From the NCBI GenBank assembly GCA_003481005.1, contig QUKC01000004.1:25368-89367 (forward strand): a stretch of DNA of 64,000 nucleotides, given 5' to 3'. Every line of letters starts with the position of its first letter. Position 1 is the stretch's first letter. A program made the position numbers and the translations under genes. Positions 16,773-25,230 of this stretch are shown here, piece after piece. Below the pieces are notes generated by a model. It made no database searches. It was not told where the DNA came from and saw only the letters and a list, made by a program, of their open reading frames with translations. Origin of the DNA: Firmicutes bacterium TM09-10 (GTDB lineage: Bacteria; Bacillota; Clostridia; Lachnospirales; Lachnospiraceae).

Positions 16773-16799
16773 AATGCACGCTCTGCGAGTATTCTATTG
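16767..16799 (+). repeat. Family A palindrome, copy 2, overlapping a stop codon
   Basis: Same 33-base palindrome as at 6593 with one change (GCGAGT for GCGAGC). Its fourth to sixth bases are the TAG stop of the radical SAM gene. It is followed by TCATGAAT and then a partial duplicate ATGCACGTTCTGCA (16810-16824), which suggests a second, eroded unit. Confidence 0.85.
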
Positions 16800-16848
16800 T
16801 CATGAATAAAATGCACGTTCTGCAGGTAGATCGAAAGGGGAGGTTTGT

Positions 16849-18267
16849 ATGCTGACCAAAAAGAAAGAGCTGTATAACCGCAGAAGGCAGAGAAGTGAGA
16901 TTGACCGGATTCTGCAGAAGCAGCGCGCTTTTTTTGCAGAAGGAAAGACCTATGAGATCCGTTTCAGAAAGGCTGCCCTAAAACGGCTCGAGGCTTCGAT
17001 CCTGGCGCACGAAAAGGAAGTCTGTCAGGCGTTGACAGAAGATCTTGGAAAATCCGAAACGGAAGGCTATATGTGCGAGGTCGGGCTGACGCTTGCGGAA
17101 ATCCGCGGGCTGTACCGGAATGTCAAAGCCTATAGCAAAACAAAGCGTGTTCCGGTCAGCATGGCGAATTTTCCGGCAAAAGGATATCTGGTGCAGGAGC
17201 CATACGGCGTCACGCTTGTGATGTCTCCGTGGAATTATCCGTTTATGCTGGCGATGGAGCCGCTCGCCGGAGCAATTGCGGCGGGAAACTGCTGCGTGGT
17301 AAAGCCGTCCGCCTATGCGCCTGCAACTTCGGCGGTCCTTGCAGCGATTGTAAAAGAGTGCTTCCCGGAAAGCTATGTTGCGGTTATCGAGGGCGGCAGG
17401 CAGGAAAACCAGGAGCTGCTGGAACAGCGGTTTGACTATATTTTCTTTACGGGAAGTGTCTCTGTCGGAAAGCTTGTTATGGAAAAGGCAGCGAAGCACC
17501 TGACGCCGGTTTCCCTGGAGCTTGGGGGGAAAAGCCCGTGCATCGTCGACCATACGGCGAAGCTGTCGCTGGCAGCAAAACGGATTGTATTTGGAAAATT
17601 TTTAAACTGCGGGCAGACGTGCGTTGCACCGGATTATGTGCTGGTGGAGCGCCGTGTGAAGGACGCATTTTTAAAATATCTGATCTACTGGACGAAAAAA
17701 ATGTACGGCGAAAATGCGTTTGCAAATCCGTCCTATGGACGAATCGTCAACCGGAAGCATTTTGACCGGATCAGCGGGCTGATAGAGGAGAACAAAGTCG
17801 TTTACGGCGGCAGGACAAAGGAAGAAACATTGCAGATCGAGCCGACGATCCTGTTTCCGGTTTCTGAAAAAGATGCCGTCATGCAGGAAGAAATTTTCGG
17901 ACCTGTTTTACCGATCCTTGTCGTGGAAAATATGGACGAAGCGCAGCGCTTTGTGCAGAATCGGGAAAAACCGCTCGCCTGCTATATCTTCACTTCGAGC
18001 AGAAAGACGCGCAGAAAATTTGTCCGTTATACGTCCTTTGGCGGCGGCTGCGTCAATGACACCGTGATGCACCTGACAACGCCTGAGCTGCCCTTTGGAG
18101 GTGTCGGAAACAGCGGCATGGGCGCTTACCACGGCAAAAGGAGCTTCGAAACCTTCAGCCATCAAAAGAGCATTCTGGACAAATCTCAAATCGTGGACAT
18201 TCCCGTGCGCTATCAGCCCTACCGGATGTGGAAAAAGGCGGTTATCCGGCTGATTGGGACGAAGTGA
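16849..18267 (+). CDS. Aldehyde dehydrogenase, class 3-like (NAD(P)-dependent)
   Basis: It oxidises an aldehyde to a carboxylic acid. The 472 residues are the length of the ALDH3/YwdH group. The general base Glu224 lies in SLELGGKSPCIV and the catalytic Cys258 in NCGQTCVAPDYV; the cofactor segments SPWNYPF and FFTGSVSVGK are also present. The C-terminal GGGCVNDTVMHLTTPELPFGGVGNSGMG is characteristic of class 3. The start has AAAGGGGAGG upstream. It is separated from the radical SAM gene by a palindrome but shares its strand, so co-transcription is possible. The physiological aldehyde is unknown. Confidence 0.9.
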   Translation: MLTKKKELYNRRRQRSEIDRILQKQRAFFAEGKTYEIRFRKAALKRLEASILAHEKEVCQALTEDLGKSETEGYMCEVGLTLAEIRGLYRNVKAYSKTKRVPVSMANFPAKGYLVQEPYGVTLVMSPWNYPFMLAMEPLAGAIAAGNCCVVKPSAYAPATSAVLAAIVKECFPESYVAVIEGGRQENQELLEQRFDYIFFTGSVSVGKLVMEKAAKHLTPVSLELGGKSPCIVDHTAKLSLAAKRIVFGKFLNCGQTCVAPDYVLVERRVKDAFLKYLIYWTKKMYGENAFANPSYGRIVNRKHFDRISGLIEENKVVYGGRTKEETLQIEPTILFPVSEKDAVMQEEIFGPVLPILVVENMDEAQRFVQNREKPLACYIFTSSRKTRRKFVRYTSFGGGCVNDTVMHLTTPELPFGGVGNSGMGAYHGKRSFETFSHQKSILDKSQIVDIPVRYQPYRMWKKAVIRLIGTK

Positions 18268-18289
18268 GGACATTCAAACCCGAATCAAA

Positions 18290-18322
18290 CAATAGAATGC
18301 ACGCTCTGCGAGCATTCTATTG
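18290..18322 (+). repeat. Family A palindrome, copy 3
   Basis: Identical 33-base palindrome to 6593-6625, again followed by TCATGAAT, 22 bases after the aldehyde dehydrogenase stop and just before a true terminator. Confidence 0.85.
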
Positions 18323-18341
18323 TCATGAATATCATTTTTAT

Positions 18342-18380
18342 AAACACACTACCGGATTGCTTCCGATAGTGTGTTTTTTT
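18342..18380 (+). terminator. Terminator after the aldehyde dehydrogenase gene
   Basis: AAACACACTA (18342-18351) pairs with TAGTGTGTTT (18367-18376), with CGG/CCG extending the stem, and runs into a T-tract. Confidence 0.85.
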
Positions 18381-18469
18381 CTCCTACCGGATTCCCTATC
18401 ATAAGCTGTCCTTTTTTTGCATAGGTTGTACCTGTAAACAGAAGTGTTCAGGGCAGAGTCGGAGGAAGC

Positions 18470-21220
18470 ATGGTACAGAAACAGGAATTTTACCGGCAAA
18501 CGATACAGGAGGCTGCAGCCAGCCTGCATACCGATCCAAAGCGGGGACTTTCTGCGCCGGAGGCGGAACGCAGGCTTTGGGAAAACGGAGAAAACCGACT
18601 GCCGGAGGCAGAAAAAAAGTCGGTGCTGCAAAGCTTTTTAGAGCAGTTAAACGATCCGTTAATCTATGTGCTGCTCGCAGCAGCGCTTATTTCCGTGTTG
18701 CTTGGAGAATACAGTGACGCAGGAATTATTGCATTCGTTGTTTGCTTGAATGCTGCGGTCGGCGTTTTGCAGGAGGGGAAAGCGCAGCGGGCACTGGATT
18801 CCTTAAAGCAGCTGATGCAGCCGCGTGCGGTGGTGATCCGGGACGGTTCAGAGCAGGAAATTCCGGCGGCAAAGCTTGTTGTGGGTGATCTGGTCTGCCT
18901 GCAGGCGGGGGCGATGGTTCCCGCGGATCTGCGGCTTGTGGAGGCGGAGAATTTACAGCTTCAGGAGGCGGCGCTGACGGGGGAAAATCTTCCGGTGCAA
19001 AAACAGACGGCGAGCCTTTCCGGAAAACAGGGCGGCAGGATCCCGCTGGGGGACCGGAACAATATGACGTTTTTATCGACGATGGTGAGCGCAGGGCGAG
19101 GGACGGGGATGGTCTGTGCGGTTGGTTTGCAGACCCAGATTGGAAAAATCGCGGCGCTGATGCACGAAAGCCGGGAGGAGACGACGCCGCTGCAAAAAAA
19201 GCTGGGAGAGCTTGGAAAATTCTTAAGCCTGGGCTCCCTTGGAATCTGCATCGTGTTGTTTTTGCTGGCGATTGTGCAGAAGCGTCCGGTGTTCGATATG
19301 CTTCTGACGGCGATTTCTCTTGCGGTGGCAGCTGTCCCGGAGGGATTGCCGGCGGTGGTCACTTTGTGTCTGGCGCTGAGCGTGACGCGGATGGCAAAGA
19401 TCAATACGATCATCCGTCGTCTGCCGAGCGTGGAAACATTGGGCGCGGTTTCTGTCGTCTGCTCGGATAAAACCGGGACGCTGACGCAGAATAAAATGAC
19501 GGTGGAAGCCTGTTTTGCAGACCAGAAGCTGTTGCCTGCAGAGCGGATGAACGGAAAAAGAAACAGGGATCTGTTTCTGGCGATGCTTCTCTGCAACGAC
19601 GCACAGATTGAAAAAAGCAGGGTAGGAGATCCGACGGAGCTCGCGCTGTTGGATTTCGGGGCGAGATATGGATTTGAAAAAAACGCACTGGGAACTTCTT
19701 TTGAACGGAAAAAAGAGAATGCCTTTGATTCTGACCGGAAAATGATGTCCGTGCTCTGCCGGGAACAGGGAAAGCTGACATGGTATGTTAAAGGCGCGGC
19801 GGATCGGATTTTAAAGCGATGCAGTCAGTTGATGGTGTGGGGACAGCCTGTGCCGATGACGCAGGCGCACCGGCAGCAGATTTTGGCAGGAGTGGAAAAG
19901 ATGGCGGCAGAAGAGCTGCGGACGCTGGCGTTTGCCTGCAGACCGTATCAGGAAGGGGAACCGGAAAACATGGCGGAGACGAACCTGATTTTTCTGGGAA
20001 TAACCGGTATGCGGGATCCGATCCGCCCGGAGGCAATCCGTGCGGTGGCGGATTTTCAGAAGGCGGGCGTCAGCACGGTTATGATCACAGGAGACCATGT
20101 AGCGACAGCGTTTGCAGTCGGGAAAAAACTCGGAATCGTATCAAAACAAAGCCAGTGCATGACGGGAGAGGTATTGTCCGGATTGTCGGAGGATGATCTT
20201 GCAGGACATCTGGATGAGATCCGGGTGTTTGCGAGGGTTTCCCCGAAAGATAAGGTGAAAATTGTGCGGGCGTTCCAGAAACGGGGACAGATCGTGGCGA
20301 TGACAGGGGACGGTGTCAACGATGCACCGTCGTTAAAGGCAGCGGATGTTGGAATTGCGATGGGAAAGGGCGGAACGGATGTGGCGCGGCAGGCGTCCGA
20401 TATGATTTTGACAGACGACAACTTTGCGACGATTCGCAGGGCGATGGAGGAGGGCAGGGGCGTATATGAAAATATCCGAAAATCAGTGCTGTTTCTATTG
20501 TCCTCCAACCTGGGGGAAATCCTGACGATGTTTGCAGCAGTGCTGATGGGACTTCCCTCGCCGCTGCAATCCGCACATATTTTGTGGATCAACCTGATTA
20601 CGGACTCGCTCCCGGCACTGGCGCTCGGTGTTGATAAAAACGATGGAAAAAAGTTGATGGGCAGACCGCCGCGAACAGCGTCGGAAAGCCTTTTAGCAAA
20701 CGGCGGACTTTCGGTAATCTGTTTTTACGGCGCACTGATTGCCGGCATCAGCCTGACGGCGTTTTTTACCGTCCCGTATATGCTGATGAAACAGGAGAGG
20801 GCGGATTTTTCGGTTGCTGTGCTGGCTGCGTTTCTGGAACAGAAAAAGGTGTTAAAACGGGCGCAGACCTATGCCTTTACCGTGCTCGGCATGTCGCAGC
20901 TGTTTCACGCGGTCGGAATGCGGGATGTGAGGCAGAGCATTTTTTTGCAAAGGCCCTTTGAAAACCGGTTGATGCTGGTTGCCGGTGGGATTGGATTTTT
21001 GCTGCAGGCAGCGGTGACAGAGCTGCCGTTTCTGACCGGGGTGTTCTCAACGGGCAGACTCTCTGTAGGGGAATGGCTGTATCTGGCGGGGCTTTCCTGT
21101 TTTCCGCTGCTGGCCCATGAGCTGTTTGTTCTTTTGGAAAAGAACGGTACTCAGAAACCGATGGAAAAATTTGGGAGGGATGCGTATGAATCAGACAGAG
21201 ATCAGGAAAGAGCCGCGTGA
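18470..21220 (+). CDS. P-type cation-transporting ATPase, Ca2+ (type IIA) like
   Basis: A 916-residue ion pump of the plasma membrane. Order of parts: N-terminal cation-ATPase domain (residues 1-70), first membrane pair, actuator loop with LTGENLP (normally TGES), membrane segment 4 with AAVPEGLPAVV, phosphorylation site Asp333 in SDKTGTLTQNK, nucleotide domain (KGAADRILKRCS), hinge MTGDGVNDAPSLKAADVGIAMG, and membrane segment 6 NLITDSLPALALGVDK. The PEGLP and NLITD segments match sarcoplasmic-reticulum-type Ca2+ pumps, so Ca2+ export is likely, though Mn2+ is possible. GGAGGAAGC precedes the ATG. The 3' end overlaps spoIIIAA by 35 bases, which places it at the head of a sporulation operon. 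Confidence 0.9.
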   Translation: MVQKQEFYRQTIQEAAASLHTDPKRGLSAPEAERRLWENGENRLPEAEKKSVLQSFLEQLNDPLIYVLLAAALISVLLGEYSDAGIIAFVVCLNAAVGVLQEGKAQRALDSLKQLMQPRAVVIRDGSEQEIPAAKLVVGDLVCLQAGAMVPADLRLVEAENLQLQEAALTGENLPVQKQTASLSGKQGGRIPLGDRNNMTFLSTMVSAGRGTGMVCAVGLQTQIGKIAALMHESREETTPLQKKLGELGKFLSLGSLGICIVLFLLAIVQKRPVFDMLLTAISLAVAAVPEGLPAVVTLCLALSVTRMAKINTIIRRLPSVETLGAVSVVCSDKTGTLTQNKMTVEACFADQKLLPAERMNGKRNRDLFLAMLLCNDAQIEKSRVGDPTELALLDFGARYGFEKNALGTSFERKKENAFDSDRKMMSVLCREQGKLTWYVKGAADRILKRCSQLMVWGQPVPMTQAHRQQILAGVEKMAAEELRTLAFACRPYQEGEPENMAETNLIFLGITGMRDPIRPEAIRAVADFQKAGVSTVMITGDHVATAFAVGKKLGIVSKQSQCMTGEVLSGLSEDDLAGHLDEIRVFARVSPKDKVKIVRAFQKRGQIVAMTGDGVNDAPSLKAADVGIAMGKGGTDVARQASDMILTDDNFATIRRAMEEGRGVYENIRKSVLFLLSSNLGEILTMFAAVLMGLPSPLQSAHILWINLITDSLPALALGVDKNDGKKLMGRPPRTASESLLANGGLSVICFYGALIAGISLTAFFTVPYMLMKQERADFSVAVLAAFLEQKKVLKRAQTYAFTVLGMSQLFHAVGMRDVRQSIFLQRPFENRLMLVAGGIGFLLQAAVTELPFLTGVFSTGRLSVGEWLYLAGLSCFPLLAHELFVLLEKNGTQKPMEKFGRDAYESDRDQERAA

Positions 21221-22259
21221 CTGTTTTGCAGTGCTGCAGCTGTTCCCGGAGCCATACCGGCAGAAGGTCCGCACGGCACTGGAGAGCGCCGGAGGCAGGG
21301 GTGTGCCGGACAGGCAACCGCTCAGTATCGGCGGCGCGTCACACAGCCGCCAGCGCTACACCTGTGGCCTGCAGGAAATCCGCTTCCGCATCGGACGTCC
21401 GGTTTTGTTTTACATAGACGGCGAGGAATGGTTCGCAACGGAGGACGGCAGTTTGCAAAAGACACTGCAGCCTACGCTGCAGTGGATCGCCAGCCGAAAG
21501 GAGATTTTGCAGATCATTCAGCACATCTGCCGGTATTCCATGTATGCGTATGAAGAGGAACTGGGAAAGGGGTTTATCAGCACGGCGTTTGGCTGCCGGG
21601 TCGGCGTCGCTGGGGAGGTCTTAATGGGAACGGACGGCAGCGTCAAAAATATCCGCTGCATTTCTAGTCTGAACATCCGCGTCGCCCATGAAGCGAAAGG
21701 AATCGCGGGCGCGGTGCTGCCCTATTTATATGAAGAAAAAAAGCTATGCAGTACGTTGTTGATTTCTCCTCCGGGCTGTGGAAAAACGACGCTTCTTCGG
21801 GACATCATCCGGATGGTTTCCGATGGAAACAGGCTGGCTGGTGGAATGACAGTCGGTGTTGTGGATGAGCGGTCGGAGCTTGCAGGCTGCTGTGATGGGA
21901 TTGCGGTCAATGATCTTGGAATGCGGACAGACATTTTAGACGGGTGTCTAAAAGCTGCCGGAATGCTGATGCTGCTGCGTTCCATGGCGCCGGATGTTGT
22001 GGCGGTGGATGAGCTGGGAGACCGGGAGGATACCACTGCGCTGGAGCAGGTGCTCAAATGCGGGTGCAGCGTGCTCGCTACGGTTCATGGAGGTTCGTAT
22101 GAAGAGCTGAGCCGGAAACGGTTTTTACAGCCGCTTTTGCAGGCTGGCGCGTTTCAACGGTATCTGGTGTTAAAACACTGCGACGGCACCTTTTTCGTCG
22201 AGCAGGTACGGGACGGAGACGGACAGCTGCTGGCGTCCGGTCTGGCATGCTGCGCCTGA
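21186..22259 (+). CDS. spoIIIAA: Stage III sporulation protein AA (ATPase)
   Basis: The ATPase of the SpoIIIA-SpoIIQ channel between mother cell and forespore, related to secretion ATPases. 357 residues from ATG 21186; GGGAGG lies seven bases upstream, whereas the ATG at 21180 is too close to it. Walker A is SPPGCGKTTLLRD with Lys200; Walker B is VVAVDELGDRED. The long N-terminal region includes LQEIRFRIGRPVLFY, typical of SpoIIIAA. It overlaps the Ca2+-ATPase gene upstream and spoIIIAB downstream (13 bases). In Bacillus the operon is transcribed by sigma-E in the mother cell; I could not identify a sigma-E promoter here. Confidence 0.95.
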   Translation: MNQTEIRKEPRDCFAVLQLFPEPYRQKVRTALESAGGRGVPDRQPLSIGGASHSRQRYTCGLQEIRFRIGRPVLFYIDGEEWFATEDGSLQKTLQPTLQWIASRKEILQIIQHICRYSMYAYEEELGKGFISTAFGCRVGVAGEVLMGTDGSVKNIRCISSLNIRVAHEAKGIAGAVLPYLYEEKKLCSTLLISPPGCGKTTLLRDIIRMVSDGNRLAGGMTVGVVDERSELAGCCDGIAVNDLGMRTDILDGCLKAAGMLMLLRSMAPDVVAVDELGDREDTTALEQVLKCGCSVLATVHGGSYEELSRKRFLQPLLQAGAFQRYLVLKHCDGTFFVEQVRDGDGQLLASGLACCA

Positions 22260-22804
22260 TCGGCATCTGCCTGACGCTTGCCGGGAGCTTCGGGAGCGGG
22301 CTCGCCTTTTGCCGGGAAAAAAGCAGACATGCCGGAACTCTTTTTTTGCTGGCGGAGCTGTTTTGGCGGATGGCGGAGGAAATTGGCTACAGCGCAGAGC
22401 GCCTGCCGGACGTATTTTCCCAAATGTCAGTCTGGCTGGCAAAGGACGCAGAAAACGATAGTTTCGGAAAAGAAGAAGCGTCAGCGCTTGCAGAGGCACT
22501 CCTTCACTGTGCAGACCGCTTGGAGCAGGAGCGCAGCGAGCCACTGGAAGTAGTGTGGAACGCAGAACTCGGTGCATGGGCAGCTCAGACAGTGCTCTCG
22601 AGGGAAGAAGCTGAAAAGCTGCTTTCCTTTGCAAAGGAGCAGGGCTTTCCAGACCGGGAACGACAAAGACAGTGGATGCTCAGGCTGTCCGGCGAATTCA
22701 AAAGCCGGGCGGAATCTGTTTTTGAAAAGGCAGCGTCAGAAAAAAGGATGGTGTTGTCTGTCAGCCTGGCAGCTGGAGCGCTTGTGGTTGTGCTTTTTTG
22801 GTAA
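22247..22804 (+). CDS. spoIIIAB: Stage III sporulation protein AB
   Basis: 185 residues (family about 170). A hydrophobic N-terminus (LIGICLTLAGSFGSGLAF), a helical cytoplasmic body and a C-terminal membrane segment (VLSVSLAAGALVVVLFW) fit SpoIIIAB, a GspF-like membrane component of the SpoIIIA channel. Its ATG lies within the end of spoIIIAA, giving translational coupling. Identity rests on topology, length and operon position. Confidence 0.88.
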   Translation: MLRLIGICLTLAGSFGSGLAFCREKSRHAGTLFLLAELFWRMAEEIGYSAERLPDVFSQMSVWLAKDAENDSFGKEEASALAEALLHCADRLEQERSEPLEVVWNAELGAWAAQTVLSREEAEKLLSFAKEQGFPDRERQRQWMLRLSGEFKSRAESVFEKAASEKRMVLSVSLAAGALVVVLFW

Positions 22805-22840
22805 AAACAGATCATCTGAAAGAAGGGGTGCAGGGACTAG

Positions 22841-23035
22841 ATGGAAGTTGGACTGATCTTTAAAATAGCGGCGGTGGGGATTTTAGTGACAATTTTAAGC
22901 CAGGTGCTCAAGCATAGCGGCCGGGAAGAACACGCATTTTTGCTTTCCCTGGCGGCGCTGATTCTGGTGCTAAGCTGGATTGTACCCTATATTTTCGATC
23001 TGTTTTCGACGATTCAGACGTTATTTTCCTTATGA
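22841..23035 (+). CDS. spoIIIAC: Stage III sporulation protein AC
   Basis: A 64-residue membrane protein with two hydrophobic segments (IFKIAAVGILVTILSQVL and FLLSLAALILVLSWIVPY). Small size, two membrane helices and position between AB and AD are diagnostic. SpoIIIAC and AD are small membrane components of the feeding-tube channel. AAGGGGTG precedes the ATG. Confidence 0.93.
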   Translation: MEVGLIFKIAAVGILVTILSQVLKHSGREEHAFLLSLAALILVLSWIVPYIFDLFSTIQTLFSL

Positions 23036-23062
23036 ATTTCTGAAAGAAAGGGAGGGATGCGG

Positions 23063-23452
23063 ATGGAGCTGGTGAAAGTGTGCGCGTTCGCTCTGATGGG
23101 AGTGCTTCTTGCACTGCAGTTTAAAGGTGGAAAACAGGAATATGGCATTTATCTGGGTGCAGCATTGGCGGTTGTGGTATTTTCCTGCACCCTTTCCTAT
23201 ATGGGACAGGCAAAAAAACAGCTGATGGGATTATGGCAGCAGCTTTCCGGCGGGCAAAGTTATCTGACACTTCTGTTTAAGGTGGTCGGAATTACGTGGA
23301 TCAGCGAGCTGGTTTCCGGAATCTGTAAAGACAGCGGTTACAGTGCGGTTGCATCCCAGGTGGAGCTGTTTGGAAAAATCGCTATTCTGTTTGCCGGAAT
23401 GCCGATTTTCCTTGCACTGGCGGAAACAATTGCAGGATTTGCAGGAGGGTAA
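23063..23452 (+). CDS. spoIIIAD: Stage III sporulation protein AD
   Basis: 129 residues from ATG 23063 (GGGAGGG seven bases upstream; the ATG at 23057 abuts that site). Several hydrophobic segments are visible (FALMGVLLALQF, IYLGAALAVVVFSCTLSYM, IAILFAGMPIFLALAETIAGF). TWISELVSGICKDSGYSAVASQVELFGK is typical of the family. It is a membrane part of the SpoIIIA channel. Confidence 0.93.
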   Translation: MELVKVCAFALMGVLLALQFKGGKQEYGIYLGAALAVVVFSCTLSYMGQAKKQLMGLWQQLSGGQSYLTLLFKVVGITWISELVSGICKDSGYSAVASQVELFGKIAILFAGMPIFLALAETIAGFAGG

Positions 23453-23455
23453 GGG

Positions 23456-24529
23456 GTGGAACCTGGGAATACAGAGCATTATCTGGAACAGTTGAATCTC
23501 ACAGAGTTGATGGAGCAGTTAAACCGGTGCTTTTCTTCTGCGTTTTTGGCAGATTTTAGTCTGGAGCAGCTTTTTTCAGATATTCTGTCCGGAAATGGAA
23601 AGGAGGCACTGCAGCTTTTGGGGCGGCAGATCGCAGGCAGCGTGGGACAGGAGTTTTCCGGGATGCGGCAGATTTTATCGGTTTTATTGCTGCTCGGCAT
23701 CCTGTCGGTGCTGGTCTCCTGCCTGATGGGAAGCTTTGAAAATCAGCAGGTGGCGCAGATCGCCCATGATATGTTTTTTTTGTTGGTGTTGACCGTACTG
23801 TTAAAGGTATTTTCGGCGGTGTACCGGATTACCGGCGGCACGCTGGAAACGCTGAAGCAGTTTTCGCACCTGACCCTGCCGGCGCTTTGTCTTTCGTTGG
23901 GACCTGCAGCGGGTAGTGTAACGGCGGCAGGGTATTATGAGCTAACGCTGGGGTTCATTTTTCTGATAGAACGGTTCCTTTCTGGGTTCTGCCTGCTGTT
24001 GCTTCCGTTCTGGATGCTGCTGGTCGTGCTGTCCGGCGTATGGGAGGAGGGGCGACTGAGTGCGATGATGGAGCTGGTGGAAAAATCCTTGTCCTGGATT
24101 TTGAAGTTTTGCCTCGGAACGGTGACCGGTCTTGGCGTGCTGCAATCGATGGTGGCACCAGCGCTGGATGCCTGGAAGCGGACGGCTGCGCAAAAGGCGA
24201 TTGCTGCAATTCCAGGTCTTGGTGATCTGGCAGAAGGAACGGCGCAGGTGCTTTTAGGTTCTGCGGTTCTGGTTAAAAACAGCCTCGGCATGTTCGTCGG
24301 AATTTTGCTCGCTGTCCTGCTCGTCGTCCCGCTTTTGAAAATCGCGGCATACGGTGTGGTGCTAAAGCTCGCCGGGGCGTTTGTCGGACTTGTGGCGGAT
24401 AAACGCCTGACCGCCTGTATGACAAAAACGGCGGATGTGGTGTTTTCTTCGCTGAAGCTGGCGGGCACCGGCGCAGCATGCTTCTGGATACTGGCGGCGA
24501 TTGTGAGCTGCCTTGCAGGAAGGCTATAG
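23456..24529 (+). CDS. spoIIIAE: Stage III sporulation protein AE
   Basis: A 357-residue polytopic membrane protein starting at GTG 23456 with AGGAGGG upstream. About seven hydrophobic segments follow an amphipathic N-terminus (for example ILSVLLLLGILSVLVSCLMG and GFCLLLLPFWMLLVVLSGVW). In the SpoIIIA complex AE is the large membrane channel component. Only three bases separate it from spoIIIAD. No N-terminal signal peptide is obvious, unlike some Bacillus homologues. Confidence 0.93.
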   Translation: MEPGNTEHYLEQLNLTELMEQLNRCFSSAFLADFSLEQLFSDILSGNGKEALQLLGRQIAGSVGQEFSGMRQILSVLLLLGILSVLVSCLMGSFENQQVAQIAHDMFFLLVLTVLLKVFSAVYRITGGTLETLKQFSHLTLPALCLSLGPAAGSVTAAGYYELTLGFIFLIERFLSGFCLLLLPFWMLLVVLSGVWEEGRLSAMMELVEKSLSWILKFCLGTVTGLGVLQSMVAPALDAWKRTAAQKAIAAIPGLGDLAEGTAQVLLGSAVLVKNSLGMFVGILLAVLLVVPLLKIAAYGVVLKLAGAFVGLVADKRLTACMTKTADVVFSSLKLAGTGAACFWILAAIVSCLAGRL

Positions 24530-24540
24530 AAAGGAAGAGC

Positions 24541-25230
24541 ATGGAAAATCTGCTGCAGGTATTAAAAGAGGCAACCCTGTTTATTCTGACGGCGCAGCTG
24601 TTTCGTCATCTGCTTCCCGGCAAAAAATATCTTCCATATGAAAATGTGATTTTATCGATGGCAGTGCTTTCGATGCTGATTGTGCCGATCCTGTCCGTCG
24701 TAAACGCAGATCTTCCGGGAGAATTCGGGGAGAGGGTTGCTTTGCTGGAGACGGAAAATGAGATGTTTTCGCAGCATCTGGAGAAGCTGGAGGAACAGGA
24801 AACGGGATTGTTTCGTAATAATATGGCAGATTCGATCGAGGTGCGTGTGCAAAAGGAGGCGGAGGCGGCAGGCGTCAGAGTAAAAGGAGTGCGGCTGCTG
24901 GAGGATGGGACGGTTTTTATCAGCGTTTCCGGGCAAAAGCACGCAGAAGGTGGAGGTCAGGCATCCGGCGCGTCTACTCTGAGCAGGGAAGCAGTGGGAG
25001 GTCAGGCATCCGGCGCGTCTGGTCAGAGCAGCGCAGAAGGGGCAGGGCAGGACTCCGGCATATCGGTCGAGCCGGTCAGACCGGTCGGGAGCACCAAAGC
25101 CCGGCAGGAACAGTTTGTCCTGGCGGACGGGGAAGCTTTAAAAGGCACTGCACGGGAGGATTTAAAGGAGCGGTTTGCCGCTGTGATTGGAATCGGTCAG
25201 ACCCAGCTGGAGGTGGTAGAAGTTGAATAA
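24541..25230 (+). CDS. spoIIIAF: Stage III sporulation protein AF
   Basis: 229 residues from ATG 24541 (AAAGGAAG upstream). Two N-terminal membrane segments (ATLFILTAQLFRHLLP and VILSMAVLSMLIVPILSVV) precede a soluble C-terminal domain with the GQASGAS-rich linker around residues 140-180. A 21-base sequence is directly repeated at 24955-24975 and 25002-25022, so the linker has been lengthened by duplication. The last segment (ERFAAVIGIGQTQLEVVEVE) is a ring-building-like fold remnant. Function in the channel is inferred from the family. Confidence 0.9.
   Translation: MENLLQVLKEATLFILTAQLFRHLLPGKKYLPYENVILSMAVLSMLIVPILSVVNADLPGEFGERVALLETENEMFSQHLEKLEEQETGLFRNNMADSIEVRVQKEAEAAGVRVKGVRLLEDGTVFISVSGQKHAEGGGQASGASTLSREAVGGQASGASGQSSAEGAGQDSGISVEPVRPVGSTKARQEQFVLADGEALKGTAREDLKERFAAVIGIGQTQLEVVEVE

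Noticed and set aside
18961..20592. Several 120-210 codon minus-strand frames opposite the P-type ATPase
   Set aside because: They are Ser/Pro/Arg-rich mirror frames of a GC-rich gene and lack ribosome sites.
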